In this document: one piece after another, positions 8,278 to 18,166 of the stretch
Layout of the letters: the number at the start of each line of letters is the position of its first letter
Position numbering within the stretch: the stretch's first letter is position 1
Source of the DNA: JAQVYV01 sp964507305
Lineage (GTDB): Bacteria > Bacillota > Clostridia > Saccharofermentanales > UBA5734
Assembly: GCA_964507305.1 (NCBI GenBank)
Contig: CAZDPQ010000037.1
Location: forward strand, 1 to 19,662
Reading direction: 5' to 3'
Length of the DNA stretch: 19,662 nt
The notes under the pieces: model-generated
What the model saw: the letters and a program-made list of their open reading frames with translations, nothing else
What the model was told of the DNA's origin: nothing
Databases searched by the model: none
Made by a program: the position numbers and the translations under genes

Positions 8278-8757
8278 TCAAGTCTCGGCACGGTTGTCCG
8301 GAAGGCATTCCGGTCTCGTGTTGATGGTATTTCGGTATACGATGAAACGGGTAAAAAGATACTCGGTCACAAAATTCGTCAGCATCGAGCCCGCAAGGAC
8401 CAGGTAGCCGTTCGCCCCGAGGACGGTCAGGCGATCCCCGCCCCAGGTCGACAGCGGGGTGAAGACGGCGTAATAGCCGAAAATCTTCAGCATGGCCACC
8501 GGGATATTCGCCGTCGAACGGAACGTGAAACGCCGGTTGACGGTGAAATTGTACACCACGGAAAGGATCAGGGCGGTCAGGTAGCACGGCCAGTACGGCA
8601 GATGCGCGAGCTCATACATCAGCGTGAAGCTGACGATCTGAAGCAGTCCGGCCGAAGCGGAAAACAGCGTGAACTTGATGAACTGGATGAAGTTCTGCTT
8701 CCATGTCAGAGCCGGCCTGACGCCGCGCTCTCCCGCACCGGGATCCGTATCCGCCAT
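8278..8757 (-). CDS. GtrA-family small polytopic membrane protein
   Basis: A 159-residue protein with a short polar N-terminus and four predicted membrane helices. It carries the conserved GtrA motif NRRFTFRS after the second helix and ends with YLFTRFIVYR, as GtrA proteins do. Members are thought to help move or assemble polyprenyl-linked sugars across the membrane for polysaccharide or glycan modification. The start at 8757 (MADTD) is preferred: GGAG lies five bases before and an upstream AGGAGG is further off. The ATG at 8802 overlaps the promoter -10. First gene of the operon with the NahK-like kinase and the phosphoesterase, which suggests a sugar-related role for the set. Confidence 0.8.
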   Translation of the reverse strand: MADTDPGAGERGVRPALTWKQNFIQFIKFTLFSASAGLLQIVSFTLMYELAHLPYWPCYLTALILSVVYNFTVNRRFTFRSTANIPVAMLKIFGYYAVFTPLSTWGGDRLTVLGANGYLVLAGSMLTNFVTEYLFTRFIVYRNTINTRPECLPDNRAET

Positions 8758-8800
8758 GTACGCTCCGGCCTCCTCTCCGTTCAGGCTCCATTCCATCAAC

Positions 8801-8827
8801 ATTATCCCTTCGGAGCCGCCGTGTCAA
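8801..8827 (-). promoter_or_regulatory. Promoter of the gtrA-like operon
   Basis: On the minus strand a perfect TTGACA (8822-8827) is followed after 15 bases by GATAAT (8801-8806). The spacer is short; TAATGT two bases further on would give 17 bases but a poorer hexamer. It supports the GtrA start at 8757, since the ATG at 8802 would sit inside the promoter. Confidence 0.5.
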
Positions 8828-8847
8828 TACGTATCGCCGTAGATTCG

Positions 8848-8856
8848 TGCTAAAAT
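8848..8856 (+). promoter_or_regulatory. Extended -10 promoter of the radical SAM/Lgt-like operon
   Basis: TGCTAAAAT is an extended -10. Its hexamer overlaps the ATG at 8855, which therefore cannot be the start; the ATG at 8879, seven bases after GGGGGA, is used instead. It is back to back with the gtrA-like promoter. Confidence 0.55.
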
Positions 8857-8878
8857 GGAGATGTCGGGGGATACGGCG

Positions 8879-10243
8879 ATGGAAAACAGCTATGTGTATT
8901 TTCAGGCGACGAAAAGTCTGTGCGATGTCTGCCTCAAGCCGGTCGACGGTAAGGTCGTCATCGAAGGCGGTTCGGTGTATGTCATTAAAAGCTGTCCCGC
9001 CCACGGTATCCGGAAGCATCTCCTTGAAGAAGACGCGCAGTATCACCTCAGAAAAGTCCTTTACGACAAGCCTTCGACGCGGCACCGTTGCGAGACCAGG
9101 ATCTCGGCCGGATGCCCGTATGACTGCGGCCTTTGCCCCGACCACGAGCAGCACACCTGCATCGGCCTCATCGAAGTGACCCGGCGGTGCAGCATGGCCT
9201 GCCCGATGTGCTATGCCGCGGTCGGAGATCCCCCGGAAGATCCGGATATCCGCCGGGTCGAAGCAATGATCGATTTTTTCATCGAATCGGAGGGAGGCCG
9301 GGCCGAGATCCTGCAGATCAGCGGCGGCGAGCCGACCCTGCGCGGGGACATCCTCGATATCCTACAGATGTGCAAGGCGAAGCCGATCGGGCATGTCATG
9401 CTGAACACGAACGGTATTCGCATCGCGGAGGATGAAAGCTTTGCCGATGCGCTGGCACCGCTGATCGAAGGGTTCGAGATCTATCTGCAGTTTGACACGT
9501 TCCGCGACGATGGGTACGAGAAAATGCGCGGCCGCCAGATGATGGATATCAAAAAGCGCGCGATCGCGAACCTCAGCCGCCGGAACATCCCCGTCACGCT
9601 GGTCTGCACGGTCATCGAAGGCGTCAACGACGACGAGCTTTCCGACATCATCCGCTACGGACTCGAAACCTCCTGTGTCAGGGGCGTCAATTTTCAGCCC
9701 GCCGCCCGCTTCGGCGGATATGCGGACGCCCCCGGCGATTCCCTGACGGTATCCGGCATCACACGCCGCATCGATAAAACGTCGAACGGGCTTCTGAAGG
9801 CGTCGGACTTCGTCCCGCTGCCTTGCAACGTCGAGCGGGTCGCCGTCACCTACCTGTATAAAAGCGGCGGCGGCTTCGTGCCGGTCACGCGCAGCCGGAA
9901 CATCGAGAAATACGTCCCGTACATCAGCAATACATTCTTCTTCACGATCGAGGATATCCTCGCGGAGGGGGAGGAGCCGAAATTCGGATTCTGCAAATGC
10001 CTTGATTTCCTGAATGATTTCAACCGCATCGTGCCGAAAGGGTATCTGGCCTGGGACCGGGAGTCCCGTGTCCGCTACCTGAATGAGAACACATTCCGGA
10101 TCACCGTCTCCTCCTTTGTGGACCGCTATAATTTCGACCTGAAGTCGATGCAGAAAGAATGCGTCCATGTCATTACGGAAGACCTGAAAAGGATCCCCTT
10201 TTCAGCGTATAATATCATTCACCGGGAAGGCCGGAAAGCCTGA
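8879..10243 (+). CDS. Radical SAM enzyme resembling the tetraether lipid synthase (Tes) family
   Basis: A 454-residue radical SAM protein. The SAM-cluster motif is C104-x3-C108-x2-C111 (CSMACPMC), and SGGEPTLR (148-155) is the GGE motif. The N-terminus has a rubredoxin-like set, C15-x2-C18 (CDVC) and C39-x2-H42 (CPAHG). A cysteine-rich bridge follows just before the radical SAM barrel: C71, C79, C83, C86 and C94. Further cysteines lie near the C-terminus (C316, C372, C374, C428). This arrangement resembles Tes, which joins lipid tails, and related multi-cluster proteins such as the MJ0619 group, in which CxxC and CPxHG open the protein. Cytoplasmic, possibly membrane-associated. It heads an operon with an ICMT-like protein 34 bases downstream. 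Exact substrate unknown; Tes-type C-C bond formation is inferred from resemblance. Confidence 0.75.
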   Translation: MENSYVYFQATKSLCDVCLKPVDGKVVIEGGSVYVIKSCPAHGIRKHLLEEDAQYHLRKVLYDKPSTRHRCETRISAGCPYDCGLCPDHEQHTCIGLIEVTRRCSMACPMCYAAVGDPPEDPDIRRVEAMIDFFIESEGGRAEILQISGGEPTLRGDILDILQMCKAKPIGHVMLNTNGIRIAEDESFADALAPLIEGFEIYLQFDTFRDDGYEKMRGRQMMDIKKRAIANLSRRNIPVTLVCTVIEGVNDDELSDIIRYGLETSCVRGVNFQPAARFGGYADAPGDSLTVSGITRRIDKTSNGLLKASDFVPLPCNVERVAVTYLYKSGGGFVPVTRSRNIEKYVPYISNTFFFTIEDILAEGEEPKFGFCKCLDFLNDFNRIVPKGYLAWDRESRVRYLNENTFRITVSSFVDRYNFDLKSMQKECVHVITEDLKRIPFSAYNIIHREGRKA

Positions 10244-10277
10244 CGGACCGCGTTGCGGGAGATGGGGGGCGGCCGGG

Positions 10278-10856
10278 ATGACCATCACGATCCTCTATAT
10301 CATATCCGCCGTTTGCCTGTGGATTTTGCTGTCCGCGATCGCGCTGGATTTTTACTTTTCAGCGCGGGGTGTCGTCCGGAAGACCAGGAAGTCCGTGGTG
10401 GACACCGGATCCATGATGGCTTTTTTTCTGGCGATGACGGTGCTGGCCGCCACCGGTACCGGCCGGCTGCCGGCCGGAGACGCGGCTGCGGTCCCGGCAG
10501 CCCTCGCGGGGACGGTCCTCATCGCGGCCGGCACGGCCGTCAACATTGCGGGACGGCTGAAGCTCGGCGGCAACTGGGGCAACCAGATCCATATCTACGA
10601 AGGCCATACGCTCATCACGGACGGGATTTACAAGTATGTCCGGCATCCCCTATATGCATCGACGATCCTGATGCTGGTCGGGTTTTCGCTCCTTTTTTTC
10701 AACATCGTGATCCTCCTGTCGGTCGCCCTGATCTTCACCCCTTTCATGGTCTACCGCGCCAGGCAGGAAGACGACATGCTTCTCGCCGCCTTTCAGGATG
10801 ATTTTATCCGGTACCGGTCTGTAACGGGCTCTTTTTTCCCGAAGCTCAGAAAGTGA
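10278..10856 (+). CDS. Isoprenylcysteine carboxyl methyltransferase-like membrane protein
   Basis: A 192-residue integral membrane protein with five or so hydrophobic helices. It carries the ICMT/PEMT-type SAM-binding signature in the C-terminal half: GGNWG (97-101), then DGIYKYVRHPLY (115-126) with the conserved RHPxY, then YRARQEDDML (159-168), where the glutamate E164 is typical. Bacterial members methylate lipids, isoprenoids or small carboxylates, and substrates are mostly unknown. The start is fixed by a G-rich ribosome binding site just upstream. The second gene of the operon; the next gene begins nine bases after its stop. A role on a product of the radical SAM enzyme is a reasonable guess, not shown. 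Confidence 0.8.
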   Translation: MTITILYIISAVCLWILLSAIALDFYFSARGVVRKTRKSVVDTGSMMAFFLAMTVLAATGTGRLPAGDAAAVPAALAGTVLIAAGTAVNIAGRLKLGGNWGNQIHIYEGHTLITDGIYKYVRHPLYASTILMLVGFSLLFFNIVILLSVALIFTPFMVYRARQEDDMLLAAFQDDFIRYRSVTGSFFPKLRK

Positions 10857-10865
10857 GGTCGCATC

Positions 10866-11330
10866 ATGATCAAAATGGTGAAGGTTTTCCGGCAGTCGGT
10901 CGTGTTCTGTAAAACGGTCATCGCCGCGCTCGTCTGGACCACGGTCGTTTTCCTGAGCCCGATCCCGATCTTCCTGGTGCTCGCCATCACCGCGGTGTCC
11001 GCGGCCACCGGTGTGGACCGCGCTCCGCTGGTGGTGCTGTTCGACCATACGGCCGCGAAGAAGATCCGCACGGAAGAGGAATACATCAACCTGTACGGCA
11101 TGCGGTTCGCCCATCTCGTCGCGGTGTCCTTCTGCATCCTGATCCTGCTTTTCTACTATTTCGTATCGCCGCTGTTCGCCCTGATCCTGGCGATCATCCT
11201 GGGGATCATGCAGACGGCCGCCGCGCTCGGGTTCTGCTCCGCCCAGAAGCTGTACGACTGTGTGATCTGCAACAGCAATTGCTGCAGGATCGGCAAAGGC
11301 ATCCGGGGGATCCACAAAAATGCTCGATGA
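10866..11330 (+). CDS. DUF4395-like membrane protein with cysteine-rich tail
   Basis: A 154-residue protein with two pairs of hydrophobic helices (about 16-50 and 84-122). The FRQSVV opening, the central RFAHLVA and the terminal LGFCSAQKLY look like the DUF4395 family, whose function is unknown. After this it has an extra tail with C132, C135, C139 and C140 (CVICNSNCC) plus C124, which could bind metal or act in thiol chemistry. GAGG lies seven bases before the ATG. It overlaps the start of the Lgt-like gene by 11 bases, so the two are translationally coupled. Family assignment is moderate; the tail is what I would check first. Confidence 0.65.
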   Translation: MIKMVKVFRQSVVFCKTVIAALVWTTVVFLSPIPIFLVLAITAVSAATGVDRAPLVVLFDHTAAKKIRTEEEYINLYGMRFAHLVAVSFCILILLFYYFVSPLFALILAIILGIMQTAAALGFCSAQKLYDCVICNSNCCRIGKGIRGIHKNAR

Positions 11331-12129
11331 ACATATCGCCGACAGCGACCTGGGCCTTATGCCCTTCATCGACCTGTGGGGGCTGCGGATCCCGAGCTAT
11401 GCCCTGTTCATGGCGCTCGCCTTCGCGGCCGGGTACCTGTGTTTCCGGTTGACAGCCACAAAGACGGACCGGGATACGGCGGCGGACCGGGCCCTGATCA
11501 TCGTTTTCGCTCTGCCGGGCGGGATCGTCGGGGCAAAGCTGCCGGTCCTTCTCTGGAATTACCGGATCCTGTTCCGGTACCCCGACAACATCAGCCTTCT
11601 GCTTTCGGGGCGGACGATCGTCGGAGGCCTGATCGGCGGCTATCTGTCCGTCCTTTTCGTGAAAAAGAAGCTGAAACTGACGGTCCGGACGGGCAATGAC
11701 ATCGCGGCGCCCGCCGCGCTCGGCATGGCTGTCGGCCGCATCGGCTGCCTCATGAGCGGATGCTGTTACGGGATCGAAGCCCCGCGGTTTCTCGGCATCG
11801 ATTTCGGCGACGGCCTGTACCGCTGGCCGACCCAGATCTACGAGATGATATTCGACCTCGGGATGTTTGCCGTTTTCCTGTATCTCAAAAAGACCCGGGA
11901 ACTGCGGCCGGGCATCCTTTTCCGCTATCTGCTGAACGCCTATTTCATCTTCCGGTTTTTCATCGAGTTTATCCGCGTGACCGACGCGCCGGTCTGGGGG
12001 ATCTCTCTGTACCAGATCCTGTGCGTCGCCTGCCTCCTGTTTGTCAACCGGGATTATTGGATGCGCCGCCTTCTGCGCGGCCGATCCGCGATCCGCAAAA
12101 CTTCTGTGGCGGAAGAAAGGAAAACGTAA
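11320..12129 (+). CDS. Lgt-like (prolipoprotein diacylglyceryl transferase family) membrane protein, divergent active site
   Basis: A 269-residue, seven-helix-type protein with the Lgt fold signals: PSYALFMALAFAAGY at the first helices, the GRIG motif (139-142) with the essential arginine R140, WPTQIYE (169-175), and FRFFIEFIR (211-219). True Lgt moves diacylglycerol from phosphatidylglycerol to a lipobox cysteine. Here the usual histidine of the HGG loop is replaced (TIVGGLIGG, 99-107). GRIGN-xxN-GE is replaced by GRIGCLMSGCCYG (C143, C148, C149). It belongs to the cysteine-bearing Lgt-like subgroup and may act on a different acceptor. GGGGG lies ten bases upstream of the ATG. It is followed directly by a small membrane protein gene. 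Probably not the housekeeping lgt. Confidence 0.75.
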   Translation: MLDEHIADSDLGLMPFIDLWGLRIPSYALFMALAFAAGYLCFRLTATKTDRDTAADRALIIVFALPGGIVGAKLPVLLWNYRILFRYPDNISLLLSGRTIVGGLIGGYLSVLFVKKKLKLTVRTGNDIAAPAALGMAVGRIGCLMSGCCYGIEAPRFLGIDFGDGLYRWPTQIYEMIFDLGMFAVFLYLKKTRELRPGILFRYLLNAYFIFRFFIEFIRVTDAPVWGISLYQILCVACLLFVNRDYWMRRLLRGRSAIRKTSVAEERKT

Positions 12130-12375
12130 ATGAACGACGATACCAGCGAAAAAAAGGAACCGCCGGTCGAGTATGTCCGGAACACGCCGGAATTCGTCGG
12201 ACCGGCTGAGCAGCCGGCCGCGGCAGAACCGGGAACCCCCGCGGAGGGGCAGCAGGACGCCGGTCCCGGCAGGAAAAAGAAGAGCGCCTGGATGATCACG
12301 GGGATCGTTCTCCTGATCGTCGTCGGGATCCCGCTGGTGCTTGCCGGAACCTGCATGCTGATCATTCTGATCGCA

Positions 12376-12384
<9 letters not shown>
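12130..12384 (+). CDS. Small single-pass membrane protein
   Basis: An 84-residue protein with a polar, Pro/Ala/Glu-rich N-terminal half, then GRKKKSAW and one hydrophobic helix (about 54-82) ending IASR. The positive cluster before the helix predicts an N-in orientation with the disordered half in the cytoplasm. It begins directly after the stop of the Lgt-like gene, with AAAGGA eight bases before the ATG, so it is the last gene of that operon. Its last nine bases overlap the end of clpB on the other strand. Unrecognised; it could be a scaffold or regulator of the membrane enzymes. Confidence 0.65.
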
Positions 12385-14982
<2,598 letters not shown>

Positions 14983-15017
14983 CGGTTTCACCCCGCCCCC
15001 TGCCGCATCCGGCTTTA

Positions 15018-15040
15018 TTTGACTTTAACTGACTTTGATT
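15018..15040 (-). promoter_or_regulatory. CtsR-like heat-shock operator before clpB
   Basis: Read on the minus strand, AGTCAGT and AGTCAAA are separated by TAA, fitting the CtsR consensus RGTCAAA-NAN-RGTCAAA with two mismatches in the first heptad. A third similar heptad, AATCAAA, overlaps the upstream edge. The site lies just downstream of the -10, where a bound repressor would block clpB transcription. No CIRCE inverted repeat is visible. Confidence 0.6.
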
Positions 15041-15049
15041 TTCACCCTC

Positions 15050-15055
15050 ATTATA
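15050..15055 (-). promoter_or_regulatory. -10 element of the clpB promoter
   Basis: A perfect TATAAT on the minus strand, about 70 bases before the clpB start and ten bases upstream of the CtsR-like heptads. No convincing -35 is seen at 16-18 bases, so the promoter is only partly supported. Confidence 0.5.
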
Positions 15056-15140
15056 ACGCGCTTTCTTGAACGAAATTCTGAACTTTTTCGGATGAATTGC
15101 AAAGGATCTATGAACAATTGGATACGAATAAAAACAGATT

Positions 15141-16232
15141 TCAGTATTGAGGATCGTCCTTGATAAACGAATTTACCAGCTCATTATCCTGAAACTGGTA
15201 TATCCAGACAGTTCCGTCCGGCATCGTTATCGTATAGGATCCATCCAGATTCCCGCCGTAGAAACTGCCTTCCCATTTTGCGCCTTCGGGCGTGAACAGT
15301 ACGCCTGTACCGTTTACCTGATTGTCTTCATATCGTCCTCGGAAAAAGCTGCCGTCGGCATAATATTGCGTCCCGTTTCCTTCCCTGTCATCCGCGACCC
15401 AGTCTCCTGTATAAAAGGAACCATCCGCTCCGAAACTGGTGCCTTTACCTTCTTTGCATCCGTTGACCCACATTCCGTCGTAAACGATCATGCCGGCATG
15501 ATAGCCGATTCCGTATCCTTCGGGCTTTCCATTCACCCAGGTACCGGAATAGATATCCGAGTCGGCCCAGACAATGGTTCCCTGACCTTCCTGCCGGCCA
15601 TTCCGCCATGTCCCGGCATAGATATTGCCGTCCTCATCAAGATACATGCCCACACCGTTTTGCGTTTTCACCCTCGGCAGCTCTGAAGTGTCTTTGATCT
15701 GCCACTCGTAATAGTCCTCGGAAGACTCCCCGCTGTTTCCTGCACTGTAGTAACAGCTGCCGCTGACCGTATCGATCATGGTTCCCGCACCGCTTGTTTT
15801 CGCATCCGCCCACATTCCGATATAGATGATTCCAGCCTTGCCGACAAGAATGCCGATTCCATTCGGAAGGTCTTTGTCCGACATCCCGTAATACATATCA
15901 CCGTTCGGCCAGGAATAGACACCCTGACCTTGCTTGATTCCGTTTTCCCACATCCCGGCATACCAATTCCCTGTCGAATAGGTCATTTTACCGTATCCGT
16001 TGAAATTGTTATCCTTGATTTGTCCGCAATAGCTGGTACCGTCATCAAACGTGATCGTCATGACACGGACACCCTCATCGGGATCCGGTGTCGGTGTGGG
16101 AGGGGTCGTTTCAGTCGGGAGCGGAGTGGAAGACGGTTTCCGGAAGAGCCGGTCCATGGATGCACATCCTGTAAGAGATAAAAGACAAAGCGTTATTGCA
16201 ATGGAAATCCATATTCCGGCTTGTCGTTTCAT
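15141..16232 (-). CDS. MORN-repeat lipoprotein
   Basis: A 363-residue predicted lipoprotein. It has a basic N-terminus, a hydrophobic signal helix and the lipobox LTGC with C23 as the acylated cysteine. A Thr/Pro-rich linker (33-52) follows, then about ten MORN-type repeats of the form YxGxWxxGxxxGxGxxxxxxG (about 68-340), interrupted near 155-190. MORN arrays form elongated beta structures that bind lipids or proteins; here it would stand outside the cytoplasmic membrane. GGAGG five bases before the ATG at 16232 fixes the start; an upstream in-frame start lacks the signal. The gene is visibly lower in G+C (about 45 %, by eye) than its neighbours, which suggests recent acquisition. Partner and exact role unknown. 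Confidence 0.82.
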   Translation of the reverse strand: MKRQAGIWISIAITLCLLSLTGCASMDRLFRKPSSTPLPTETTPPTPTPDPDEGVRVMTITFDDGTSYCGQIKDNNFNGYGKMTYSTGNWYAGMWENGIKQGQGVYSWPNGDMYYGMSDKDLPNGIGILVGKAGIIYIGMWADAKTSGAGTMIDTVSGSCYYSAGNSGESSEDYYEWQIKDTSELPRVKTQNGVGMYLDEDGNIYAGTWRNGRQEGQGTIVWADSDIYSGTWVNGKPEGYGIGYHAGMIVYDGMWVNGCKEGKGTSFGADGSFYTGDWVADDREGNGTQYYADGSFFRGRYEDNQVNGTGVLFTPEGAKWEGSFYGGNLDGSYTITMPDGTVWIYQFQDNELVNSFIKDDPQY

Positions 16233-16306
16233 CGGGTCCTCCGGAAGGAATTGCGGCCGATACCGCCTGAGAGGAGTTCGACAGGAAGACTCTGTCACTG
16301 ATGACT

Positions 16307-16335
16307 ATTGTATACTTCCCTGTATTCGATTACAA
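16307..16335 (-). promoter_or_regulatory. Promoter of the MORN lipoprotein gene
   Basis: On the minus strand TTGTAA (16330-16335) and TACAAT (16307-16312) are separated by 17 bases. The leader to the ATG would be about 70 bases. Confidence 0.5.
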
Positions 16336-16419
16336 GAAAGGCTCCTGTGATTGTTTCATCGGCAGCCTGACAAATGAAACGGATTGTTCTGAAACCGGCT
16401 CTTTCCGGGAACAAGAGAA

Positions 16420-16428
16420 TGATATAAT
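16420..16428 (+). promoter_or_regulatory. Extended -10 promoter of the short-chain dehydrogenase gene
   Basis: TGATATAAT, identical to the element before the aldolase gene, lies 30 bases before the ATG at 16459. The -35 is weak. A second possible -10, TATGAT, lies a few bases downstream. Confidence 0.5.
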
Positions 16429-16458
16429 TGCTATGATACGAATCGTGAGGTACGTTTC

Positions 16459-17319
16459 ATGAAATACGTCTTTTTCACGGGGGCGACCGGCGATCTCGGC
16501 AGGGCATGCGTCAGGCGGCTGTCGGACGGCGGCCGCTGGACGGTGTTCGCGGCCGGCACCAGCGGGGAGAAGCTTGCCGAACTCGGCGCTCTCCCGAACG
16601 TGATCCCGATCCGCTGCGATCTGTCGGATCCCGCGGACGTGGAAGCGGCAAAGCGGATCGTCGCATCGCGCACCGACATCCTTGACGCCATTGTCAACTT
16701 CGCCGGACTGACCGCCTTCTTATCCGCGGTCGAAGGGGACATTATCCCGGTCACCGAAAAGATCCTCGACATCAACGTGATGGGCATGGTTCGCGTCAAC
16801 CGGATCTTCTTTGGCATGCTCCGGCAGCCGGGCGGGCGCATCCTCAATGGCTCATCCGAAGCCGGCTGGATGACGCCGCAGCCGTTTGCCTCGCCGTATT
16901 TCCTGTCCAAGCGCGCCGTAGAAGCCTACAGCGACAGCCTGCGCCGCGAGCTGATGTTCCTGGGCATCCGTGTCGTCAAGATCCAGCCGGGTTCCTTCCG
17001 GGGCGCCATGACCGGCCGGATCCGCGATGATTACGAGCAGGCGGTCCGCGGCACGGACCATTTCAGGGACCTGCTGATCCGGATGAAGCCCCTGATGACG
17101 CACGAGCTGTCCCGCCCGAACGACCCCGCGCGGCTGGCGCGCACCGTTGAAAAAGCACTCGAAGCGAAAAATCCGCGGCTGCGCTACCGGGTCGGCACCG
17201 GAAAACTCCTCGCCGCGCTCGGGCTTCTGCCGGAGCGCTGGATCGACGCGGCATACCGGCTGGTTTTCACACTCCGGGGTACCGGGAAGCGCCGGTCGTC
17301 CGGGAGGAAAAGCCCTTGA
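16459..17319 (+). CDS. Short-chain dehydrogenase/reductase (SDR)
   Basis: A 286-residue NAD(P)-dependent oxidoreductase of the classical SDR family. The Rossmann motif is TGATGDLG (7-14), NFAG (80-83) is the structural motif, N106 and S132/S133 (NGSSEAG) precede the catalytic YFLSK (Y147, K151). The C-terminal third (about 190-286) is longer than in minimal SDRs and contains basic and hydrophobic segments, as in membrane-associated lipid-modifying SDRs. GAGG eight bases before the ATG supports the start. Its stop overlaps the TTG of a truncated flavodoxin gene by three bases, indicating a redox operon that has been cut off. Substrate unknown. Confidence 0.85.
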   Translation: MKYVFFTGATGDLGRACVRRLSDGGRWTVFAAGTSGEKLAELGALPNVIPIRCDLSDPADVEAAKRIVASRTDILDAIVNFAGLTAFLSAVEGDIIPVTEKILDINVMGMVRVNRIFFGMLRQPGGRILNGSSEAGWMTPQPFASPYFLSKRAVEAYSDSLRRELMFLGIRVVKIQPGSFRGAMTGRIRDDYEQAVRGTDHFRDLLIRMKPLMTHELSRPNDPARLARTVEKALEAKNPRLRYRVGTGKLLAALGLLPERWIDAAYRLVFTLRGTGKRRSSGRKSP

Positions 17320-17441
17320 AAAAAGCCATCCTGTACACCTTTTCAGGCACCGGAAACACCCGTGCGGCGGCCGTGCGGATCACATCTCGCAGTTGTGGTA
17401 GACTTCCTGGACGTCGTCGTTCTCTTCGAGGGCGTCGATGA
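17316..17441 (+). pseudogene. Truncated flavodoxin-like gene, N-terminal stub
   Basis: A TTG start overlaps the SDR stop, with GGGAGG eight bases upstream. The frame encodes MKKAILYTFSGTGNTRAAAVR, which contains the FMN phosphate-binding loop SGTGNT of flavodoxins and flavodoxin-like EFR1-type proteins. After about 21 codons the sequence runs directly into the 3' end of yebC on the other strand, and the frame continues with unrelated Arg-rich residues to a stop at 17439-17441. A real flavodoxin needs 140 residues or more, so this is a remnant. The break lies near 17380, at the yebC stop codon. It is either a deletion in the genome or an assembly join. Confidence 0.7.
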
Positions 17442-18105
17442 GGCGGGTCAGCTTCGCCCTGGCTTCCTCGTCGGCCAGGCTGGTCCAGGTATTGGGCACC
17501 AGGCCGAGCGACGCGTCGAGAAACGCGTACCCCTTGGACTCCAGCGCGTCCTTGACCGCATAATAATCGGCGGGAGCCGTCGTGATCTCGAATACTTCCT
17601 CTTCGGTCCGCATGTCCTCCGCCCCCGCGTCGAGGGCATCCGACAGCAGCCGGTCCTCGTCCGGGAAATCCTCCCGGGAAATGATGATGGTGCCCTTCTC
17701 CTCGAACATGAAAGAAACGCACCCGGTCGTGCCCATGTTGCCGCCGTGCTTGTCGAAGGTATGGCGGACATCGCCCGCCGTCCGGTTGCGGTTGTCGGTG
17801 AGGGTGTTGACGATGACCGCGACGCCGCCGGTCCCGTACCCCTCGTAGCGGACTTCCTCGTAATTGTCCGAATCGGCGGAACCCGAAGCCTTCTTGATGC
17901 TCCGCATGATGTTGTCATTCGGCATATTGGCCGCCTTGGCCTTCGCGATCACGTCCTTGAGCCGTGAATTGCCCGACGGGTCCGGGCCGCCGCTCTTGAC
18001 GGCGATCGCGATCTCGCGGCCGAGCTTGGTGAACACGGACCCTTTCGCCGCATCCGCCTTTCCCTTCTTGACCTTGATATTGGACCACTTCGAATGACCT
18101 GACAT
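17380..18105 (-). CDS. yebC: YebC/PmpR family protein
   Basis: A 241-residue cytoplasmic protein that matches the YebC family over its full length, opening MSGHSKWSNIKVKKGKADA and containing MPNDNIMRSIKKASG, the GYGTGGVA loop, GNMGTTGCVSF and the VYHN C-terminus. Members were long annotated as transcriptional regulators; newer work connects some to easing ribosome stalling on proline-rich sequences. The ATG at 18105 is fixed by GGGGGAG five bases upstream; earlier in-frame codons lack family similarity. The gene follows the HAD phosphatase by 61 bases on the same strand. Its stop codon sits exactly where the flavodoxin stub ends, leaving no room for a terminator. Confidence 0.93.
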   Translation of the reverse strand: MSGHSKWSNIKVKKGKADAAKGSVFTKLGREIAIAVKSGGPDPSGNSRLKDVIAKAKAANMPNDNIMRSIKKASGSADSDNYEEVRYEGYGTGGVAVIVNTLTDNRNRTAGDVRHTFDKHGGNMGTTGCVSFMFEEKGTIIISREDFPDEDRLLSDALDAGAEDMRTEEEVFEITTAPADYYAVKDALESKGYAFLDASLGLVPNTWTSLADEEARAKLTRLIDALEENDDVQEVYHNCEM

Positions 18106-18166
18106 CTGCACTCCCCCGTCCCGAACGCTGTTTCCGCCTGCCGGCCGAAAATCCGGCACCGCTATT

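Noticed and set aside
8258..8587. N-terminal extension of the kinase frame into the gtrA-like gene
   Set aside because: The added residues look like out-of-frame GtrA coding sequence, and a strong ribosome binding site precedes the ATG at 8257.
14983..15140. CIRCE element before clpB
   Set aside because: No TTAGCACTC/GAGTGCTAA-type inverted repeat is present; only CtsR-like heptads are seen.
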